From Winogradskyella ludwigii (lineage in GTDB: Bacteria > Bacteroidota > Bacteroidia > Flavobacteriales > Flavobacteriaceae), in contig NZ_JABFDF010000004.1 of assembly GCF_013403985.1 (NCBI RefSeq), positions 391,112 through 455,111 of the forward strand: 64,000 nt of DNA. The letters run 5' to 3'. A model generated the notes under the pieces. It ran no database searches, had not been told where the DNA came from, and saw only the letters and a list, made by a program, of their open reading frames with translations. The position numbers were made by a program, and so were the translations under genes. Positions within the stretch are counted from its first letter, which is position 1; the number at the start of each line of letters is the position of its first letter. This document shows positions 15,846 to 25,596 of this stretch, piece after piece.

Positions 15846-18242
15846 AAAATCGCTAGTAGATAACGTAGTTTCTACAGTAATATCAAGAGTAGATGGACCA
15901 CCTGCACTGTACCAAGCTCCAACTTGTATATAGTAGTTAGTACCAGCTACAGATGAAAAAGTTAATGCAACTGGGTTAGCAAATGGATCAATACTATAAT
16001 CACATGATCCTAAAGTTATACCTGAACAGTCTTCACTTTCAAAAACTCCTATTTGAGAATCCTCATCAATTGAATCTACAGTAACAGTTAAATCTCCTCC
16101 ATCTCCAACAATAGTATACCATACATCATTTCCAATAGTACCATTACATGACGTACCAGATGCACCTGTAGCGCCTAAGGTTGTACCTGAAACTGTTGTG
16201 CCTATTGTAAGTGCTACTGCTCCTGCACAATCATCATTTGCTGGAGGACAAACTGCTTGGGTCAAAGTTTCACTGTTTTGTAAACAAGTTACATCATTAT
16301 CATCTGCGATAGTAATAACTACATCTGTAGCATTTGTATAAGGGCCAAATGTTAACGTAGTCATTGAAGTTGCTGTTTGTGCAACACTACCTTGATCGTC
16401 TGTTATTGTAATATCTGTCGCAGTTCCCATATCTGTAATATCTACTTCTATGTTAAAACCTCCACTTGTTTCACAATCACTAACTACACTATATGTTGCT
16501 GTTGCATTAGTACATGTAGGTGGTCCTTCACAAGATACATCTAAAGTATATTCTCCTGCATTAGCAAGGTAACCATGAACTAATACGTAATACTCTGTTC
16601 CAACAATTGTTGTAACAGTAAGTAAGGAAGTTGTTCCTGTTACTCCATCATCATTTCCATCAACACATACCAAAGCTTCACAAGCTCCTTCAAATACTCT
16701 AATTTTAGTATCAAATGTTGAATTACTTAAATCTAATGTTACGCTATCTCCAATACTACCTGAAGCAGCACCTGCATCATCAGAATTAGTACCTGTAAAT
16801 TTATACCAAACAGCACCACCTGTTCCTGCAGTTGTAGTACAAGTTCCTGGATCATTAGTCTCTGGTAATGCAAATGTTGTGTTTCCAACATACTGTCCAC
16901 CACATACTATTGTTTCTGCATCTACACATTCATCGTTTGCTACAGGTAAAGGCGCTGTAATTGATAATACTCCAGAAACATAGGTTGTTCCATCCCAAGC
17001 ATCACCATTACTACCATCTGCTAAAATACCGCCATAAGTAAAAGGTCCTTCATTAAATTTATAACGTGTTGCATAATAATAAGTCCCTTCATCTAAACCA
17101 AGATTCTGCATAGCTAGATTATATTCATCATTATTACCGTTTTCCCCAAAAAATGTAGCCACTTCCCAAGTCCAATCTTCTGTAGAAGGATCTGTATCTG
17201 TTGCACTATAACCAATCCAAACCTCTACTCCTGCAGCTGCCTCTCCAACCGTTGTATCTGTTAAACCTTCTTCATAAAATTGCGCATAAACCATTTGATC
17301 TGTCATTTCGCTTAAAGGAAACGTTAATGTCGCAGGCCATTGTAAGTTATAATAATCTAGAGTATTTGAATCTACAGGACATGAATCTAAAACGGAATCT
17401 AAAACCACATCACATAAAGCATCATTTTCATTTTCAAGTGTTAAGGTTACCGGAGTACTTATAGGAAAAGGACCTACTGTTACCTCTCCTGTTGCAGTTA
17501 CCGTTGTAGAGGCTACACCTGCATCATTAGTAATTTCAAGATTTGTAGAATCTCCTAAATCTGTTACGTCTACCAAAATAGAAAATTGAGAATTATCACA
17601 ATCTTCAACTAGTGTTGCTGTACCTGCTGCTGAAACACATATTGCAGTTATTCCGTTCATAGTAATATTACCAATATACGGAGTTAACACACCCACTAAT
17701 GGTGCTAAAGGGTCAGAATTAGCGCCATCACTCATTTGTCTTAGCGTTCTATTAGAACCAACGTCTGTACCAATCAATACATCAGAAGAATCTTCATAAC
17801 CAGCTTCGTTAGCATCTAAGGCAACTATTAAATTATCAGTTCCGTTGTAGCTAAATGGAGCATTAAAAGTGAAAGTAATTGTAGTACCTGATTTTGTCAA
17901 ACTTCCATTAGTCATAACTTGAGTTAGTGTAGATACATCCACCCAATCTTCTGTAGAATCAAAAACGGTCTTAGTTGTATGGCCTATCCATAAATCGATC
18001 ATATCATCAGAATTATCAATAGCTTCTGTATCTGCCATTTCAAAAGAAATAGATGTTATGTCACCAACTGAATTTATCTCTGAAGCTAAATAAATAGATT
18101 GCGCATAAGAATATCCATAATAAGGATTAATAGGATATGTGTTGAAAGCACTAGTGTACGTACCATCACCTACCTGAACTTGTGCATTGGATTGCATAGT
18201 AAAAGCAATCAACACTAGAAATAGTAATGTAATTTTTTTCAT
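15609..18242 (-). CDS. Large secreted T9SS cargo protein with repeated Ig-like and PPC-like domains
   Basis: An 877-residue surface or secreted protein. Residues 1-20 are a signal peptide (MKKITLLFLVLIAF...SNA). Two related Cys-containing beta modules occur at about 200-290 (starting CVSAAGTATLVEDC) and 575-665 (starting CTNATATYSVVSDC); pre-peptidase-C-like modules opening with ANDECVDA and ANDDCAGA occur near 435-570 and 670-790. The last 80 residues are a type A T9SS sorting domain: FPNPVENTLTL, then YNMLGQEV, then LQTGTYFVKV and a basic end RVIKQ. No catalytic domain is visible; adhesion or matrix role is a guess. Composition is rich in Asp, Thr and Gly as usual for such proteins. The C-terminus is nearly identical to that of the neighbouring gene. 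Confidence 0.85.
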   Translation of the reverse strand: MKKITLLFLVLIAFTMQSNAQVQVGDGTYTSAFNTYPINPYYGYSYAQSIYLASEINSVGDITSISFEMADTEAIDNSDDMIDLWIGHTTKTVFDSTEDWVDVSTLTQVMTNGSLTKSGTTITFTFNAPFSYNGTDNLIVALDANEAGYEDSSDVLIGTDVGSNRTLRQMSDGANSDPLAPLVGVLTPYIGNITMNGITAICVSAAGTATLVEDCDNSQFSILVDVTDLGDSTNLEITNDAGVASTTVTATGEVTVGPFPISTPVTLTLENENDALCDVVLDSVLDSCPVDSNTLDYYNLQWPATLTFPLSEMTDQMVYAQFYEEGLTDTTVGEAAAGVEVWIGYSATDTDPSTEDWTWEVATFFGENGNNDEYNLAMQNLGLDEGTYYYATRYKFNEGPFTYGGILADGSNGDAWDGTTYVSGVLSITAPLPVANDECVDAETIVCGGQYVGNTTFALPETNDPGTCTTTAGTGGAVWYKFTGTNSDDAGAASGSIGDSVTLDLSNSTFDTKIRVFEGACEALVCVDGNDDGVTGTTSLLTVTTIVGTEYYVLVHGYLANAGEYTLDVSCEGPPTCTNATATYSVVSDCETSGGFNIEVDITDMGTATDITITDDQGSVAQTATSMTTLTFGPYTNATDVVITIADDNDVTCLQNSETLTQAVCPPANDDCAGAVALTIGTTVSGTTLGATGASGTSCNGTIGNDVWYTIVGDGGDLTVTVDSIDEDSQIGVFESEDCSGITLGSCDYSIDPFANPVALTFSSVAGTNYYIQVGAWYSAGGPSTLDITVETTLSTSDFENKAAFTYFPNPVENTLTLNAQKTIEQVAMYNMLGQEVLRATPNTLASDLDMSNLQTGTYFVKVTIANVTETIRVIKQ

Positions 18243-18425
18243 AATATTAGTATGTTAGTTAGTTATTCATTAAAAATATGTTAATAATTCATAATTATAT
18301 ACGAACTCCCTCCCAAAATCGTTTAAGGGTAAAAAAGCACGACTAATGCAGTCCTTCAATTTTCTTGTTAATTACACTCTTTTTTATTTATCCAACCTCT
18401 AATATAACTTCATGATTTAACAGAA

Positions 18426-18720
18426 TTTGAAACAAAAAAAAGCCGCTAAAATAGCGGCTTTTAAAATTATGTATTGAGTAAGCTTATTGCTTAATCACTC
18501 TAATTGTTTCTGTAACGTTAGCTATAGTAACTTTAACAAAGTAAGTTCCTGTTTGTAAGTTAGACATATCTAAATCACTAGCTAAAGCATTAGGCGTAGC
18601 TCTTAATACTTCTTGACCTAGCATATTATACATTGCCACCTGCTCAATTGTTTTTTGAGCGTTTAATGTTAATGTATTTTTTACTGGGTTAGGGTAGTAT
18701 GTGAAAGCTGCTTCGTTTTC
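18426..18720. repeat. Homogenised 3' module, copy 2
   Basis: Partner of 15551-15845, offset 2875 with no gaps. It covers the sorting domain of the 569-residue protein, its stop and its terminator. The upstream untranslated regions of the two genes (around 18250-18290 and 20205-20240) also share a GTTAGTTATTC...TTAAAAATATGTTA pattern. Confidence 0.9.
18434..18462 (-). terminator. Intrinsic terminator of the second T9SS cargo gene
   Basis: AAAAGCCGCTA (18438-18448) pairs with TAGCGGCTTTT (18452-18462), loop AAA, followed on the minus strand by a T run. It differs from the copy at 15559 by a single loop base. Confidence 0.95.
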
Positions 18721-20193
18721 TAAAGTATCAGCAGAAAGTGTTGCATCTACAGAAATAGTAAAATCACCTTCTGTTCTGTCTGTACTTACAGCAGCAACTC
18801 CATCATTCCAAACACGCACTAAATAAGTAGTACCTGAGGTTAAACCTGTAAGAAGTAAAGTCTCACCAGCATTTGCATCAGAACATCCTATCTGTAAAGA
18901 TTGCTCTTCTACCTCGTCATATAAAGAACAATCATTTTCATATACTGCAACATTAGCTTGATCTGCAGCACCTAAAGATGTAGTTACTGTCATTGCATCA
19001 GCTATTGCTTCAAATGTATACCATACATCTACAATAGTAGCAAAAGTATTTTCACAACTTGGGTTGTCATCTGAAACATTTACCGTTGCACCAACGGTTG
19101 TACCTGCTGTTGGTGTAGATATTGTTAATGCTTCTGCATTTGCACACAAATCATTTGCGGGTGCTACTGCTTGAGTAACACAAGTTATTGTCATATCATA
19201 GTCACCAACACTTGTAAAGTTATAACCTTCAACAGTGATATAATATGTAGTACTTCCATCAGATGGGAATGTTAAATATGATCTTGTGCCTAATGTACAA
19301 TTCGCTGTACCACCATCATCATTTGCAGCAACCAATGTAAGGTTACCAGAAGTACCTGTATATACTAATACAGAAGAGTCATAACTAGATCCACATAAAT
19401 CTATTGTAATATCTTCGGCAGTACCAGATCCCGTATAAGAGAACCATACGTTTGGTGCATCTAAATCTGCTCCACCTCCATCTTCTGCATCATCTTCATC
19501 TAAAGTTGCTTCATTTGTAGCACCTGTGTAATTTCCACCACAAGCTACGGCTGTTGCATTGGCAAAATCATCATTTGCTGGTGGACAGGTATATTCAAAT
19601 ACTCCAACAGTAAAACTACACGGAGTTTCTAATGCTTCTGAATCAATAGTTACAGATTCCCCAGAAAGATAAGGACCTACTACAACTGTTCCAACTACAA
19701 CAGGGTAAGTTGTTACTCCATCATTAAAAACAGTCCCTGCGTCTCCAGCATCCGAAACTTCGATTTCTATTGAAAATGTTCCATCTACAGCACAATTATC
19801 AATAATGGTGGTGCTATCTACAATAGCTGCGTTACAAGTAACACAAATTACAGTGTAAGCTTCAGCAAGATCTTCATCATCAGCGCTTGCAACTACATTA
19901 GAAACGTTATTAAATATAGAATATGAAGTCTCATAAGAAAATAATCCTGTATCATTGTATACTGTAGTAATTAACTGACCATCTGTAACTCCTGGTAGGC
20001 TAAAAGTAGCCGCCGAACCATCATCCAAAGTAATATCGTCTAAAACAACAACACCATCTATAAGAACATCTAAGGTATTACCGTTCCAACCATCACCATA
20101 TGAATCATAAAGTGTGATAGAGTGATCACATTGCGCATTCATTGTAAAACTTAGCAAAATGCTAGTTAAAAATAATAAAGTAATTTTTTTCAT
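18484..20193 (-). CDS. Secreted T9SS cargo protein, paralogue of the preceding gene
   Basis: A 569-residue exported protein. Signal peptide at 1-20 (MKKITLLFLTSILLSFTMNA). The first mature domain (about 21-118) begins HSITLYDSYGDGWNG, a pattern common in secreted Bacteroidota proteins. Modules opening ANDDFANA (about 205) and ANDLCANA (about 340) are PPC-like, with a VWYTFEA core. A T9SS sorting domain fills the last 80 residues (YYPNPVKNTLTL...RVIKQ) and matches the downstream paralogue in all but a few residues. The two genes are tandem on the minus strand, each with its own terminator, so they are probably separate transcripts. Function beyond secretion is not visible. Confidence 0.85.
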   Translation of the reverse strand: MKKITLLFLTSILLSFTMNAQCDHSITLYDSYGDGWNGNTLDVLIDGVVVLDDITLDDGSAATFSLPGVTDGQLITTVYNDTGLFSYETSYSIFNNVSNVVASADDEDLAEAYTVICVTCNAAIVDSTTIIDNCAVDGTFSIEIEVSDAGDAGTVFNDGVTTYPVVVGTVVVGPYLSGESVTIDSEALETPCSFTVGVFEYTCPPANDDFANATAVACGGNYTGATNEATLDEDDAEDGGGADLDAPNVWFSYTGSGTAEDITIDLCGSSYDSSVLVYTGTSGNLTLVAANDDGGTANCTLGTRSYLTFPSDGSTTYYITVEGYNFTSVGDYDMTITCVTQAVAPANDLCANAEALTISTPTAGTTVGATVNVSDDNPSCENTFATIVDVWYTFEAIADAMTVTTSLGAADQANVAVYENDCSLYDEVEEQSLQIGCSDANAGETLLLTGLTSGTTYLVRVWNDGVAAVSTDRTEGDFTISVDATLSADTLENEAAFTYYPNPVKNTLTLNAQKTIEQVAMYNMLGQEVLRATPNALASDLDMSNLQTGTYFVKVTIANVTETIRVIKQ

Positions 20194-20362
20194 AAAATAA
20201 ATTTTAAGTTAGTTATTCTTTAAAAATATGTTAAATCTTTAGAATATAATTAGCTTTAACAACAGAATCGTTTAAATACAAATATAAACGACAAAAACCA
20301 CTGATTTATTCTTGTAAGTATTTTCGAACAATAGAATATGATGCCTAAATTAAATTTAAGGC

Positions 20363-20399
20363 AAAAAAAAGCTCTTACATTAAGATAATGTAAAAGCTT
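20363..20399 (-). terminator. Intrinsic terminator downstream of fabI
   Basis: AAGCT-C-TTACATT (20369-20381) pairs with AATGTAA-A-AGCTT (20387-20399), one mismatch, loop AAGAT; on the minus strand eight T follow. It lies 29 bases after the fabI stop. Confidence 0.9.
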
Positions 20400-20427
20400 A
20401 GATAATTAAAAGTAAAGTGATTACGTG

Positions 20428-21246
20428 TTATTGCTTCTCTACAAAAGTTTCTAGAACCACATCACTAACACCCATATTACTAAATCCTCCATCATTATAT
20501 AGATTTTGAAGTGTTACACGTTTTGTTAAGTCACTAAATAAGGTAACCGTGTAATTAGCACAATCCATGGCTGTAGCGTTACCTAAAGGAGACATTTTTT
20601 CTGCATAAGCAATAAAGCCATCAAAGCCTTTAACACCTGTACCAGCTGTTGTTGGTGTTGGCGATTGTGAAATGGTATTAACACGTACTTTTTTATCTCT
20701 ACCAAAGAAATAACCAAAACTACGCGCTACACTTTCTAAATACGCTTTGTTATCTGCCATATCATTATAATCTGGAAACACACGTTGCGCTGCCATATAA
20801 GTTAAGGCTACAATACTTCCCCATTCATTCATAGCATCTGCTTTGTAAAGCGTCTGCATTACTTTATGGAAAGACATCGCAGAAACATCAGTTCCTTTTT
20901 GAGTCCAAGCGTAATTTTGATCCGTATAATGTTTTCCTTTCCTTACATTAATAGACATCCCAATAGAATGTAATACAAAATCTATTTTGCCTCCTAATAT
21001 CTCCATAGACTGTGCTACTAAATTCTGTAAATCTTCTTCTGAAGTTGCATCTGCAGGAATAATCTGTGAGCCTGTTTTCTTAGCCAGTTCGTCAATCTGC
21101 CCCATTCGTATAGAAACTGGAGCATTAGTAAGTACAAAGGTTCCTCCTTCTTCGTGAACGCGTTCTGCTGTTTTCCATGCTATAGAATTCTCGTCTAAAG
21201 CACCAAATATAATTCCTCGTTTTCCTTTTAATAAATTGTATGACAT
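20428..21246 (-). CDS. fabI: Enoyl-[acyl-carrier-protein] reductase (NADH)
   Basis: A 272-residue short-chain-dehydrogenase-type enzyme that reduces trans-2-enoyl-ACP in the last step of each fatty-acid elongation cycle. The opening LLKGKRGIIFGALDENSIAW has the FabI-type nucleotide-binding pattern; HSIGMS is the core segment; the Tyr-x6-Lys catalytic pair appears as YNDMADNK, and TAGTGVKGF is the substrate loop. Length is slightly above the E. coli protein and normal for Bacteroidota. It stands alone: recN upstream is 45 bases away on the same strand and may share its transcript, and a strong terminator follows. Confidence 0.96.
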   Translation of the reverse strand: MSYNLLKGKRGIIFGALDENSIAWKTAERVHEEGGTFVLTNAPVSIRMGQIDELAKKTGSQIIPADATSEEDLQNLVAQSMEILGGKIDFVLHSIGMSINVRKGKHYTDQNYAWTQKGTDVSAMSFHKVMQTLYKADAMNEWGSIVALTYMAAQRVFPDYNDMADNKAYLESVARSFGYFFGRDKKVRVNTISQSPTPTTAGTGVKGFDGFIAYAEKMSPLGNATAMDCANYTVTLFSDLTKRVTLQNLYNDGGFSNMGVSDVVLETFVEKQ

Positions 21247-21291
21247 GGTTGTTTATTGTTGTTGGTTAAAGGCTGTAAAACCTTGAACTTT

Positions 21292-22944
21292 TTAATTCAA
21301 TAATTGTTTGGCGTGTTCTCTTGCAGAATCTGTAATAGTTAAACCACCTAACATTTGTGCGATTTCTATAACACGTTCTTCTTCGTTTAGCTTCTTTAAC
21401 TGTGTATGTGTGATATTATCAACATCAGTTTTAAACACTTTAAAATGTGAATTGCCTTTAGCTGCAATCTGAGGTAAATGCGTAATTGTAAAGACTTGCA
21501 TCTTACCACTCATTTGCTTCATAATTTCACCCATTTTATTTGAGATTTCTCCTGAAACTCCAGTATCAATTTCATCGAACATGATGGATGGTAACTGTAT
21601 GTATTCCGCCAAAATAGATTTAATCGCTAACATGATACGTGAGAGTTCTCCACCTGAAGCTGATTTCTTAAGTTCATTAAAACTTGAGCCCTTATTAGCC
21701 ATAAATAAAAACTGTAAACTGTCTTTACCATTTTTAACAAAATGATCTGTTGGTTCTAACTGAACCTTAAATTTAGCATTAGGCATCCCTAAATCTAAAA
21801 GTACAGCCTCTAACTTAGACACAAAAACTGGAATTACTTTTTTTCTATTCTTATGAATCTTTAAAGCTATTTGATTTAATTTTTCGCTAGCCTTTAATAT
21901 GTCTTGTTCTTTATCAAGTATTGATTGATCTAAACTTTCAGTATTATTAATTTTAGATTGTAAATCGTTTTTAATTCCTATTAAATCTTCAATTTCTGAA
22001 ACAGAATGCTTTTGAAATAAATTATTTACAATTTGAAGTTGGCTATTAATTCTATCTAACTCCTGTGGATCTGTAGATAGATTCTCCTCAAGGTTATCAA
22101 TTTCAATTAAAATATCGTCTAATTCTATACCAACACTAATGATACGTTCTTTTAAAGTTTCATATGGTTTTCCGAAACTTGAAATTTTAGATAATTCTTG
22201 TTTTGCAGAATTTAATTGATCTATAGTTCCTACTCCTTCGCTACTTAATAGTTCTTTGGTGCTGCTTAACTTTTCTCCAATAATTTCTACATTATTAAGT
22301 TCCTCATATTGGGACTCTAAGTCTTCAAGGTTAATTTTTTCTAATTTGATTTCATTTAATTCCTTAGACAGAAATAGATTGTAATCGTACTCTTTTATCA
22401 ATTCAGCTTTAGATAATTTTAATCCTTCTAAGGATTTTTGAAGGGTTTTAAAAACTACTAATTGCTTAGAAAACACCTCTAAATTAGACTTGTTTTCTGC
22501 CAAGGCATCTATGACCTTAAACTGATAATCGTCTTGAGTTAACTGTTGTGTTTGATGCTGCGAATGTATATCTATAAGAAAACTACTTAATGCGACTAAA
22601 CTCTCTAAGGTTACTGGAGTATCATTGATGAAGGCTCTAGATTTTCCGGAAGGTAATATCTCCCTTCTAATGATGGTTTGTACATCGTAGTCTAAATCTA
22701 AGGTTTTAAATAGTGATTCTAGATCGTAACTCGCAATATCGAAAACAGCTTCGATAATACATTTCTCTCCTGCACTTTTCACCTGACTTAAGTCGGCACG
22801 TTTTCCTAAAACTAAAGACAGACCACCTAACAAGATGGACTTACCAGCACCTGTTTCACCGGTAATAATAGTTAATCCATTATTAAATGTTACGTTTAAC
22901 TCATCTATGAGTGCGTAATTTTTTATGTGAAGTGATGTTAGCAA
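21292..22944 (-). CDS. recN: DNA repair protein RecN
   Basis: A 550-residue SMC-like ATPase in double-strand break repair. Walker A GETGAGKSIL is near residue 29-38; a long coiled-coil middle (about 160-360, rich in Leu, Glu and Lys) separates the two halves of the ATPase head; the ABC signature SGGELSRIMLAIK, Walker B SIMFDEIDTGVSG and a late THLPQIAAKG motif (His switch) are clear. Length fits the family. TAATTTTG (minus strand, 22971-22964) is a -7 candidate 20 bases before the ATG. The gap of 199 bases to the next gene upstream holds nothing else that I can recognise. Confidence 0.97.
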   Translation of the reverse strand: MLTSLHIKNYALIDELNVTFNNGLTIITGETGAGKSILLGGLSLVLGKRADLSQVKSAGEKCIIEAVFDIASYDLESLFKTLDLDYDVQTIIRREILPSGKSRAFINDTPVTLESLVALSSFLIDIHSQHQTQQLTQDDYQFKVIDALAENKSNLEVFSKQLVVFKTLQKSLEGLKLSKAELIKEYDYNLFLSKELNEIKLEKINLEDLESQYEELNNVEIIGEKLSSTKELLSSEGVGTIDQLNSAKQELSKISSFGKPYETLKERIISVGIELDDILIEIDNLEENLSTDPQELDRINSQLQIVNNLFQKHSVSEIEDLIGIKNDLQSKINNTESLDQSILDKEQDILKASEKLNQIALKIHKNRKKVIPVFVSKLEAVLLDLGMPNAKFKVQLEPTDHFVKNGKDSLQFLFMANKGSSFNELKKSASGGELSRIMLAIKSILAEYIQLPSIMFDEIDTGVSGEISNKMGEIMKQMSGKMQVFTITHLPQIAAKGNSHFKVFKTDVDNITHTQLKKLNEEERVIEIAQMLGGLTITDSAREHAKQLLN

Positions 22945-23143
22945 TTGTCTATAATTTATTAAACAAAATTAAGTTTTTACGGATTAGTAATATGAAAATA
23001 CATAGAAAATATTTGAGAACTATAAACCTAAAAAACATAGGCATGTTTAAAACAAAAATCTATTGACTTAAATGGCATTGTGGAAGGAATAACCTATTAC
23101 AATAAAAGATTAAGAATCTATTGAAACTAAATATTTAAAAAAG

Positions 23144-24031
23144 TTAATATTTAATATTTCTCCATTTTTGAGAATACATAGGAGCAATTCGGTTTAAAAC
23201 CTCTTGAATTTCTATAATGTTAACCGTTGGTCCGCCAGAAAGAACATCAGTAATTTCGTCTGCTTTAGCATCAAAAAACACACGCATTAAATAAGAATTA
23301 GGTCTTACACTATGTACTTTTTTTAAATCATCTAATGCAGAGATAATTTGAGACTTCCCTTCTTTTGCACTTTCACTCATAATATCCATACCTTGAATAT
23401 GATATTTATACATCGTAGATCTTATACCTTTATATGATGGTGACATTAAATTATTAATTAGAGCAAAACGCGATTGTAAGCCGTCTTCTAATTTCCAACC
23501 TTGACCACTAACTTGTTGCGAATAGTTAGCTATAGTTTGTGCTTGGCTAAAATAATCGTTACCTCCGTTTAGTTCAAATGAATCTGCATCCATACCTAAA
23601 ATCATGTATACATGAAATGACAATACTGAGATTAAATTAGATTCGAATTGTCCTTTATTAAATACTAAATTTTGAAATTCTACATATTCAAAATTAAAAC
23701 TCTTGTCATTATAATTATAAACTGGTGAGCTGTAAGTAGAGTTATAAATAGGTCTTGAAGATGACACCTGAAGTGTCGCTGAAAAGAAATTATTATTTTG
23801 CTGTGTTACATTAATAACCATACTGCAATTAATACGCTCGGTCTGTCTAAAACTTTTATTTGTCCATTTGGTGTTATTAATGAACTCGGTAAGTTGATTT
23901 CCTAAGGTTTTAAAAATAACATCATTTTCGTTTCCTGTTTGTTGTGCTATTACATTTACAGTACAGTTTAATTCTTGCGAAAAAGTAGCCGTAGATACTA
24001 AAAAAGCCAATAAGAGAAATAAGTTACGCAT
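23144..24031 (-). CDS. porD: DUF4835 family protein, probable T9SS component PorD
   Basis: A 295-residue exported protein with a signal peptide (MRNLFLLLAFLVSTATFS, cleavage before QELN) and no further helix. It begins QELNCTVNVIAQQ and contains FINNTKWTNKSF and a conserved SYLMRVFFDAKADEI segment, which identify the DUF4835 family. That family is associated with type IX secretion and carries the name PorD in Bacteroidota annotation; its mechanism is not established. Start overlaps the 3' end of coaBC by 8 bases, so the genes are co-translated; the order bamD-rpoZ-coaBC-this gene-recN is typical of flavobacteria. The T9SS cargo genes at 15-20 kb show that the pathway exists in this organism. 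I am surer of the family than of the name. Confidence 0.8.
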   Translation of the reverse strand: MRNLFLLLAFLVSTATFSQELNCTVNVIAQQTGNENDVIFKTLGNQLTEFINNTKWTNKSFRQTERINCSMVINVTQQNNNFFSATLQVSSSRPIYNSTYSSPVYNYNDKSFNFEYVEFQNLVFNKGQFESNLISVLSFHVYMILGMDADSFELNGGNDYFSQAQTIANYSQQVSGQGWKLEDGLQSRFALINNLMSPSYKGIRSTMYKYHIQGMDIMSESAKEGKSQIISALDDLKKVHSVRPNSYLMRVFFDAKADEITDVLSGGPTVNIIEIQEVLNRIAPMYSQKWRNIKY

Positions 24032-25235
24032 GCGTTTGTTTTAGTATAAGTTGCATTAAATCATGAGCAACATCTGCTTTAGATTTTAATTCGTTTTCAA
24101 TAATGTCGTTAGACGATGTTATAAAAGTAACTTTATTTGTTGATACACCAAAACCTGCTCCTTTATCTCGTAAAGAATTTAAAACAATAAGATCTAAATT
24201 CTTAGATTCTAATTTCCCTTTGGCATGTTCTAATTCGTTATTGGTTTCAAGAGCAAAACCCACTAAAAATTGATTTGTTTTAATAGCACCAAGAGACTTT
24301 AAAATATCTTTTGTCTTTTCTAACTCAATAGTTAACGTTGTATCCTTCTTTTTTATTTTCTGATCTGCAACATTCTTAGGTTTATAATCTGCAACTGCTG
24401 CAGAAAGAATAGCAATATCTGTAGTGTTAAAATGTTTATGAACTTCTGTATACATCTCTTCTGCACTAACCACAGGTTTAACCGACACGAAATTATGCAC
24501 TATTTTTTGATGTGTTGGACCTGTAACTAAAATAACCTCAGCACCTAAGTTAGACGCTGCTTTTGCTATTTCAAATCCCATTTTCCCACTAGAGTGATTA
24601 CCAATAAAACGCACTGGATCTATAGCTTCGTAAGTAGGACCTGCTGTAATTAGAACGCGCTTACCTTTAAGTGGTAATTGATCTAAAACATCATTTTCAA
24701 TATAACTAAGGATAGCTTCTGGTTCTGCCATACGACCTTCTCCTACTAGACCACTAGCGAGTTCGCCTGTACCTGCAGGAATCATTTTGTTTCCGTAAGA
24801 TTCTAGTTTTTTGAAAGATGTTTTGGTAGACTCATGCTTGTACATATCTAAATCCATAGCAGGAGCAAAATATACAGGACATTTAGCAGAAAGGTAAGTA
24901 GCCAAAAGAATGTTATCACAAACACCATTGGCCATTTTTGCCATCGTATTGGCTGTGGCTGGAGCAATAATAAAGTAGTCTGCCCAAAGCCCTAAATCAA
25001 CATGATTGTTCCATACCGCGTTATCGTTTTCTTCATCTATAAAAGAAGAATAAACTGGGTTTTTTGATAAAGTAGAAAGTGTAAGTGGAGTTATAAAATC
25101 CTTAGAAGCAGGTGTCATAACGACTTTAATGTTGGCACCTGCTTTTATGAATAATCTGACTAAACTAGCAGATTTATATGCGGCAATACCAGCAGTGATG
25201 CCTAATAAAATATTCTTATTTTTTAGAATAGACAT
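24024..25235 (-). CDS. coaBC: Bifunctional phosphopantothenoylcysteine decarboxylase / phosphopantothenate-cysteine ligase
   Basis: A 403-residue two-domain enzyme for two middle steps of coenzyme A synthesis. The N-terminal CoaC flavoprotein half (about 1-185) has GITAGIAAYKS, HVDLGLWAD with the catalytic His, the PATANTMAKMANG motif and the PAMDLDMY substrate-recognition clamp. The CoaB half (about 190-400) has ITAGPTYEAIDPVRFIGNHS, SGKMGF, and the AAVADYKP dimer motif followed by the KIKKKD segment. It overlaps the porD-like gene by 8 bases and follows rpoZ by 23 bases, so it belongs to the bamD-rpoZ-coaBC transcript. Confidence 0.97.
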   Translation of the reverse strand: MSILKNKNILLGITAGIAAYKSASLVRLFIKAGANIKVVMTPASKDFITPLTLSTLSKNPVYSSFIDEENDNAVWNNHVDLGLWADYFIIAPATANTMAKMANGVCDNILLATYLSAKCPVYFAPAMDLDMYKHESTKTSFKKLESYGNKMIPAGTGELASGLVGEGRMAEPEAILSYIENDVLDQLPLKGKRVLITAGPTYEAIDPVRFIGNHSSGKMGFEIAKAASNLGAEVILVTGPTHQKIVHNFVSVKPVVSAEEMYTEVHKHFNTTDIAILSAAVADYKPKNVADQKIKKKDTTLTIELEKTKDILKSLGAIKTNQFLVGFALETNNELEHAKGKLESKNLDLIVLNSLRDKGAGFGVSTNKVTFITSSNDIIENELKSKADVAHDLMQLILKQTHA

Positions 25236-25258
25236 TAAATTGGTATTAGTGTGTTTAA

Positions 25259-25585
25259 TTATGGCTGAGGATCGTCAGTATTTCTGTGATAGATTTTGTT
25301 ATCTAACCATTCTTGAACAGCTAAAGCATGTGGCTTTGGTAATTTTTCGTAAAACTTAGACACTTCAATTTGTTCTTTGTTTTCAAAAATTTCCTCAAGA
25401 CTGTCGTTGTATGTAGCAAACTCTTCTAGTTTATCTACTAACTCACGTCTGATATCTGTGTTAATTTGCTCTGCACGTCTAGAAATTACAGAAATAGCTT
25501 CATAGATATTATCTGTTGCTGCATCAATTTCATTTCTATCGTAAGTAATTGTACTTACTGGTGCGTCTGTATTTTTTAAATCCAT
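25259..25585 (-). CDS. rpoZ: RNA polymerase omega subunit, Bacteroidota type
   Basis: A 108-residue protein. The stretch NIYEAISVISRRAEQINTDI carries the conserved omega core (an aliphatic helix with RR-A-x-Q/E-I). The acidic C-terminal extension ending in KIYHRNTDDPQP is typical of the longer omega form in Bacteroidota. Omega helps assemble beta-prime into RNA polymerase. It sits 11 bases after bamD and 23 before coaBC, in the conserved flavobacterial order; the position supports the assignment. Confidence 0.88.
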   Translation of the reverse strand: MDLKNTDAPVSTITYDRNEIDAATDNIYEAISVISRRAEQINTDIRRELVDKLEEFATYNDSLEEIFENKEQIEVSKFYEKLPKPHALAVQEWLDNKIYHRNTDDPQP

Positions 25586-25596
25586 CGTTGTAATGT

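Noticed and set aside
15609..20193. The two large secreted proteins as a toxin or adhesin system
   Set aside because: Both have signal peptide, beta modules and sorting domain, but no catalytic, toxin or immunity features; only secretion is supported.
23982..25260. Separate genes on the opposite strand of coaBC and many other genes
   Set aside because: These open frames are shadows of clearly identified genes, with no family motifs of their own; examples at 25129-25359 and 49603-49827.
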